The translations under genes and the position numbers were made by a program. Positions 60,790-64,000 of a DNA stretch of 64,000 bases are shown piece after piece. Source of the DNA: Klebsiella pneumoniae (GTDB taxonomy: Bacteria; Pseudomonadota; Gammaproteobacteria; Enterobacterales; Enterobacteriaceae); the NCBI RefSeq assembly GCF_000742135.1, contig NZ_KN046818.1:62001-126000 (forward strand), given 5' to 3'. The first letter of the stretch is position 1; each line of letters begins with the position of its first letter. Under the pieces are notes generated by a model, which was not told the origin of the DNA, did not search any database, and was given only the letters and a program-made list of their open reading frames with translations.

Positions 60790-62700
60790 TCAAAACCGGC
60801 TGACGCACTCCATCGCCACCGTTTTAAACTCATCGAAGCTGCGGGTCGCGGCGAGGCGACTCATGGCGCGCTCGCGCAGGAAAGTCACGAAAATATCGTA
60901 GATCGCCATCACCTCTTCATACTCGCGCTTGCTGATAGCGAGCAGGAAGATGAGATGGGCGGTTTCGTCGCCCCAGGCGATGCCCTGCGGGGCGATAACG
61001 GTATAAACCACCGTCTTTTTCGCCAGCAGCCCCAGGGAGTGCGGCAGCGCAATGCAATCCCCCAACATGGTGCTGACGATCGCTTCACGTTCCACCACCG
61101 AAGCATGAAACTCCGCATCGACAAAGCCTTCCTCCAGCAGCTGCTGGCACAGCTCGGCGAACAGCGTTTGCTGATCCATCGGCTTATCCACCACCCGGAA
61201 GTGGGCGGCATCGAAGTATTTATTCAGCATCCACGGACGGGTACGGTCCACCAGCACCAGCTTGCCGATTTGATCCAGCTGATAGTCGGTGGGGAACGGC
61301 GCGATGGTCACTACCGGCTTGTCTTTTTCGCCGATCCGCACCGTTGAGATAACGAAATCCGCCTCGATCGCGTCCCGCTGTTCGTACTCGCGCTGGGAGA
61401 TGGTAGCGGCGATCTCCAGCTGCGGATATTTACGCTGCAGGATCGCCTCGATCATCCGTACCATCGCATTGCTGGTATCGCACACCAGCAGCACCTGCGG
61501 CTGACGCTGGTAGCCGATGTTGTAGTGGCGCTCCAGCCCAACGCCGATATGCAGTACCAGAAAGCCGATTTCGTTTTCGCTGATGGTGTACGGAGTATAT
61601 TTCCCCCAGCTGGAGACCGCGGCCAGGGTCATATCCCAGGCCATCGGGTAGTGCTGTTTGATGTTATCCAGCAGCGGATTGGGGATCATGATCTGGTAGC
61701 GCACCCGGGTGATCATGGTTTTAATGTGGGTCAGCAGATCGGCATGCAGCTGGGCGTCGTCCAGCAGATTGTAATTATACTGGCTGTTGATGTAGCGCAG
61801 GATGTAATTGACCAGCGCTTCATCATCGTCGGCGCTGATAGTTTCCGGATCGACATCCTGCACCTGACGGGCCGCGATATGCACGCATAGCCACTCTTCT
61901 TCGGCGGGCGATAAAGGTTTCCCGGCCAGCCGCTGCAGCTCGCCCGTCAGCTCGCGCGCGGCGTCGCGGACGTTCTGCGCCACATCTTCAGCGCTGAAAT
62001 CGGCCAGCGGGTAGCCTTCGCTGACGCGGCGCACCACCACCGCGCCATACAGGCAGACAAAGCGCTCGCCGGCGTCGGTGAGGCGAATATGATGCCGCGT
62101 GAGCGTCTCCTGCAGCACCGGCTCCAGCAGCGCTGGCACCTCCGCCGCAAAGGCCTCGGCGCCGATCGGCGGCGCGATATCGCCTTGCTGGGTCAGCTCC
62201 CACAGCAGGTCGGTCAGGCAGGCGCGAATTGACACCTCGCTGCCGAACAGCTTCATGCCGTGGCGCGGGCGGGTTTCAAGAGTCAGCTGATAGCGCTGGA
62301 AGCGCTCGCGCACCTCAACCATGTCATTTTGCAACGTGGCGCGGCTGACGAACCACTCATCCGCCAGATCTTCCAGCTTGATAGAGAACGCCGACGTCAG
62401 GAAACGCACCAGCAGAAACGTGATGCGATCCTGGGCGGTACGCGGCACGTGCTGCGCCTTCGGCGCGGTCTCCTCCAGCGCCTGGAAACTCGTCGGATTA
62501 TCTATCTTCAGCTGATAACCGCTGCCGCGGTTAAGGATAAACTGCGCGCCATATTGCGCCAGCAGCGTATTCAGGGCGGTAATATCGGCGCGCACGGTAC
62601 GGGTGGAAACCGACAGGCGTTGCGCCAGCTCATCCTGCGGCAGCGTTTCATTCCGCAGCAGGGTGAAGAGTTGCGCTAAGCGTTGGTTGGGAAATCGCAT
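60790..62700 (-). CDS. BglG/MtlR-type PRD transcriptional regulator with PTS EIIB- and EIIA-like domains
   Basis: 636 residues. N-terminal winged HTH (residues about 5-60, QDELAQRLSVSTRTVRADIT), a second HTH, two PTS-regulation domains (about 190-400; PRD histidines in CVHIAARQVQ and VLHIGVGLERHYN), an EIIB-like domain with Cys in VLLVCDTSNAMVRM, and a C-terminal EIIA(fructose/mannitol)-like domain with the His in CIALPHSLGLLAK. Such proteins activate carbohydrate PTS operons when phosphorylated appropriately. Its target is not in the window; the genes beyond 64000 are candidates. It lies 22 bases after the lactonase gene. Confidence 0.9.
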   Translation of the reverse strand: MRFPNQRLAQLFTLLRNETLPQDELAQRLSVSTRTVRADITALNTLLAQYGAQFILNRGSGYQLKIDNPTSFQALEETAPKAQHVPRTAQDRITFLLVRFLTSAFSIKLEDLADEWFVSRATLQNDMVEVRERFQRYQLTLETRPRHGMKLFGSEVSIRACLTDLLWELTQQGDIAPPIGAEAFAAEVPALLEPVLQETLTRHHIRLTDAGERFVCLYGAVVVRRVSEGYPLADFSAEDVAQNVRDAARELTGELQRLAGKPLSPAEEEWLCVHIAARQVQDVDPETISADDDEALVNYILRYINSQYNYNLLDDAQLHADLLTHIKTMITRVRYQIMIPNPLLDNIKQHYPMAWDMTLAAVSSWGKYTPYTISENEIGFLVLHIGVGLERHYNIGYQRQPQVLLVCDTSNAMVRMIEAILQRKYPQLEIAATISQREYEQRDAIEADFVISTVRIGEKDKPVVTIAPFPTDYQLDQIGKLVLVDRTRPWMLNKYFDAAHFRVVDKPMDQQTLFAELCQQLLEEGFVDAEFHASVVEREAIVSTMLGDCIALPHSLGLLAKKTVVYTVIAPQGIAWGDETAHLIFLLAISKREYEEVMAIYDIFVTFLRERAMSRLAATRSFDEFKTVAMECVSRF

Positions 62701-62722
62701 GTCAGTTCCTTGTAATTACGGC

Positions 62723-63877
62723 TCAGGGTTGGGCGGATATCACCATCTGCGATGGGCTACCGACCGGCGTATAGTCGGAGGCAAAGGTTAATTTGCCATC
62801 CTTCGGCGCCACGCTGAAGCGGGTAATATTATCGCTACGCTGGTTCATGACGTACAGCCACTGCCCCTGATTATCCAGCGTCAGGGTGCGGGGATAATCG
62901 CCACGCGTCCAGATATCTTCCTGGTGACTCAGGCTGCCGTCGGCCAGCACCGTGAAGTGGGCAATGCTGTTATGCAGGCGGTTGGCGACATATAGCTGTT
63001 TGCCATCGTTGCTCAACACAAGTCCGGCGGCAAAGCTGGTGCCTTTATACCCTTCCGGCAGCGCGGAGACAGTTTTGCCTTCACGCAGCAGGCCGCTTTG
63101 CTTATCCAGATGATAGAAGGTCAGCGTCGACGCTTCCTCATTAATCAGCCACAGGCCGTCGCCCTGTGGCGTAAAGACGAAGTGGCGCGGGCCGGCTCCC
63201 GGCGACGAGGCGGCGATAAACGGCGGATCGTTCGGCGTTAGCTTGCCGCTGGCGCTATCCAGCCGGTACTGATAGATCCGATCCAGCCCCAGATCGGTAG
63301 AGTAAACGTATTTCCCGCTGGGATCGGCGGCGATCATATGGGCATGCGGGCCGTTGTGATCGCTGATGGCGAAGCTGCCCTCGACGGCCGCCGCCGGGCG
63401 TTCGGCGCCTGCCGGGCCTTCATCCTGATGCCTGTCCACCGCCTCAGCCAGGCTACCATCTTCTTGCATCGGTAGCACGGCGATACTGCCGCTGACATAG
63501 TTAGCCACCAGCAGATGCTTACCGTCCGGCGTCAGGGAGAGATACACCGGCCCGGCGCCGCCGGAGGCGACCTGATTGAGCGCGGTCAGCTCGCCGTTCT
63601 TTTCAATGCGCCACGCCTGCACCACGCCTTTTTCGACCTCACTGGCGGCATACAGCGTTTTGCCATCGCGCGACACGGTTAACTGCGCGACGTTCGGCAA
63701 CGAGCTCACCAGCGTCTTATCGCGCAGGGCGCCGGTTTTGGCATCGACGGTAAAGCGATACAGACCTTCGCCATTGGGGTTATAGGTGCCTACCCAGGCA
63801 TAGTGGGTTTGCGCGGCGCCCGCGGCGGCGGCAAACAGGGACAGTGAAGCGACAAGCAGATGACGAGCGACAGGCAT
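62723..63877 (-). CDS. Secreted lactonase-family beta-propeller (6-phosphogluconolactonase-like)
   Basis: 384 residues with a clear signal peptide (MPVARHLLVASLSLFAAAAG, cleavage near AAQ) followed by a seven-bladed propeller of the YbhE/lactonase family (YAWVGTYNPNGEGLYRF, LSLTPDGKHLLVANYVSG, NDGKQLYVANRLHNS repeats). The cytosolic Pgl homologue lacks a signal peptide, so this one should act in the periplasm on an unknown lactone or sugar derivative. AAGGAG lies before the ATG. It is co-directional with the PRD regulator downstream. Confidence 0.87.
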   Translation of the reverse strand: MPVARHLLVASLSLFAAAAGAAQTHYAWVGTYNPNGEGLYRFTVDAKTGALRDKTLVSSLPNVAQLTVSRDGKTLYAASEVEKGVVQAWRIEKNGELTALNQVASGGAGPVYLSLTPDGKHLLVANYVSGSIAVLPMQEDGSLAEAVDRHQDEGPAGAERPAAAVEGSFAISDHNGPHAHMIAADPSGKYVYSTDLGLDRIYQYRLDSASGKLTPNDPPFIAASSPGAGPRHFVFTPQGDGLWLINEEASTLTFYHLDKQSGLLREGKTVSALPEGYKGTSFAAGLVLSNDGKQLYVANRLHNSIAHFTVLADGSLSHQEDIWTRGDYPRTLTLDNQGQWLYVMNQRSDNITRFSVAPKDGKLTFASDYTPVGSPSQMVISAQP

Positions 63878-63912
63878 AGCAACTCCTTGATGGTTCAGTG
63901 GGATAAGCTGCT

Positions 63913-63933
63913 CCTCACCCTTTGAGGGTGAGG
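63913..63933. repeat. CCTCACCC-TTTGA-GGGTGAGG hairpin
   Basis: Perfect 8-bp inverted repeat between the partial gene and the lactonase gene, of the same general family as the one at 17227. Confidence 0.6.
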
Positions 63934-63943
63934 GACAAGGGCA

Positions 63944-64000
63944 CTACTTCACTAACTGTTTGGTCATCTCCAGCAGCTGGCGAACATCGGCCGGGCGGGT
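63944..64000 (-). CDS. 3' end of an unidentified gene
   Basis: An open frame entering from the window edge reads TRPADVRQLLEMTKQLVK and ends with TAG at 63944-63946. It is 66 bases upstream of the lactonase gene on the same strand and probably in the same operon. Too short to identify. Confidence 0.55.
   Translation of the reverse strand, partial: TRPADVRQLLEMTKQLVK

Overview
The window is a stretch of an enterobacterial chromosome, most probably Klebsiella (K. pneumoniae complex or a close relative). The backbone order is ahr, yjgR, lptGF, pepA, holC, valS, yjgM, miaE, rraB, argI, yjgK, pyrLBI, ridA, mgtA, treRBC, nrdDG next to a leuX tRNA, which is the Escherichia/Salmonella/Klebsiella arrangement. 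It is interrupted by Klebsiella-type metabolic inserts: a GpdQ phosphodiesterase with a Ugp-like ABC importer, a complete myo-inositol (iol) locus, and a cellobiose-type PTS. Species identity is inference from remembered protein sequences; no search was run.

Layout. 1-8.1 kb is one end of a genomic island inserted at the 3' end of leuX (tRNA-Leu, CAA). It carries a P4-type integrase and a type I restriction-modification operon (hsdR-hsdM-hsdS, minus strand) that looks doubly broken: hsdR is split by an IS2 copy with a perfect 5-bp target duplication (CTGTA), and hsdS is out of frame at a run of six G. Only hsdM is intact. 8.2-8.8 kb holds the leuX promoter and an unusual C-rich/G-poor block with six CAACC repeats, G-quadruplex-prone on the minus strand. 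8.8-12.1 kb has a beta-carbonic anhydrase, a SulP anion transporter and the aldehyde reductase ahr. 12.2-17.2 kb is a five-gene glycerophosphodiester uptake operon (two permeases, gpdQ, ATPase, binding protein) preceded by Pho-box-like direct repeats.

17.3-30.2 kb is the inositol catabolic locus: iolE, iolH, iolG, iolD (minus) diverging from iolC (fused to a DUF2090 domain) and iolR (plus); then iolB, iolA (minus) diverging from iolI. A shared TGAAAT...ATTTCA-type palindrome lies in front of several of these units and is the best candidate IolR operator. Between iolR and iolB are two tandem BIME/REP arrays that flank a GC-rich segment of about 240 nt with five successive perfect hairpins and no credible ORF, the least explained sequence in the window.

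30.3-52.8 kb is conserved core: lipopolysaccharide export permeases (lptF/G), PepA, DNA polymerase III chi, ValRS, tRNA hydroxylase MiaE, RNase E inhibitor RraB, arginine and pyrimidine carbamoyltransferases with classical regulation (ARG boxes, pyrL attenuator), RidA, the Mg2+ P-type ATPase MgtA with its mgtL leader peptide and PhoP box, and the trehalose regulon. 52.9-57 kb is a cellobiose/chitobiose-type PTS (IIC, IIB, GH4 phospho-beta-glucosidase, RpiR regulator) without a IIA gene. 57.3-60.2 kb is the anaerobic ribonucleotide reductase nrdDG with an FNR-like site. The window ends with a relBE toxin-antitoxin pair, a PRD/PTS-domain regulator, a secreted lactonase-family beta-propeller and the 3' end of an unidentified gene.
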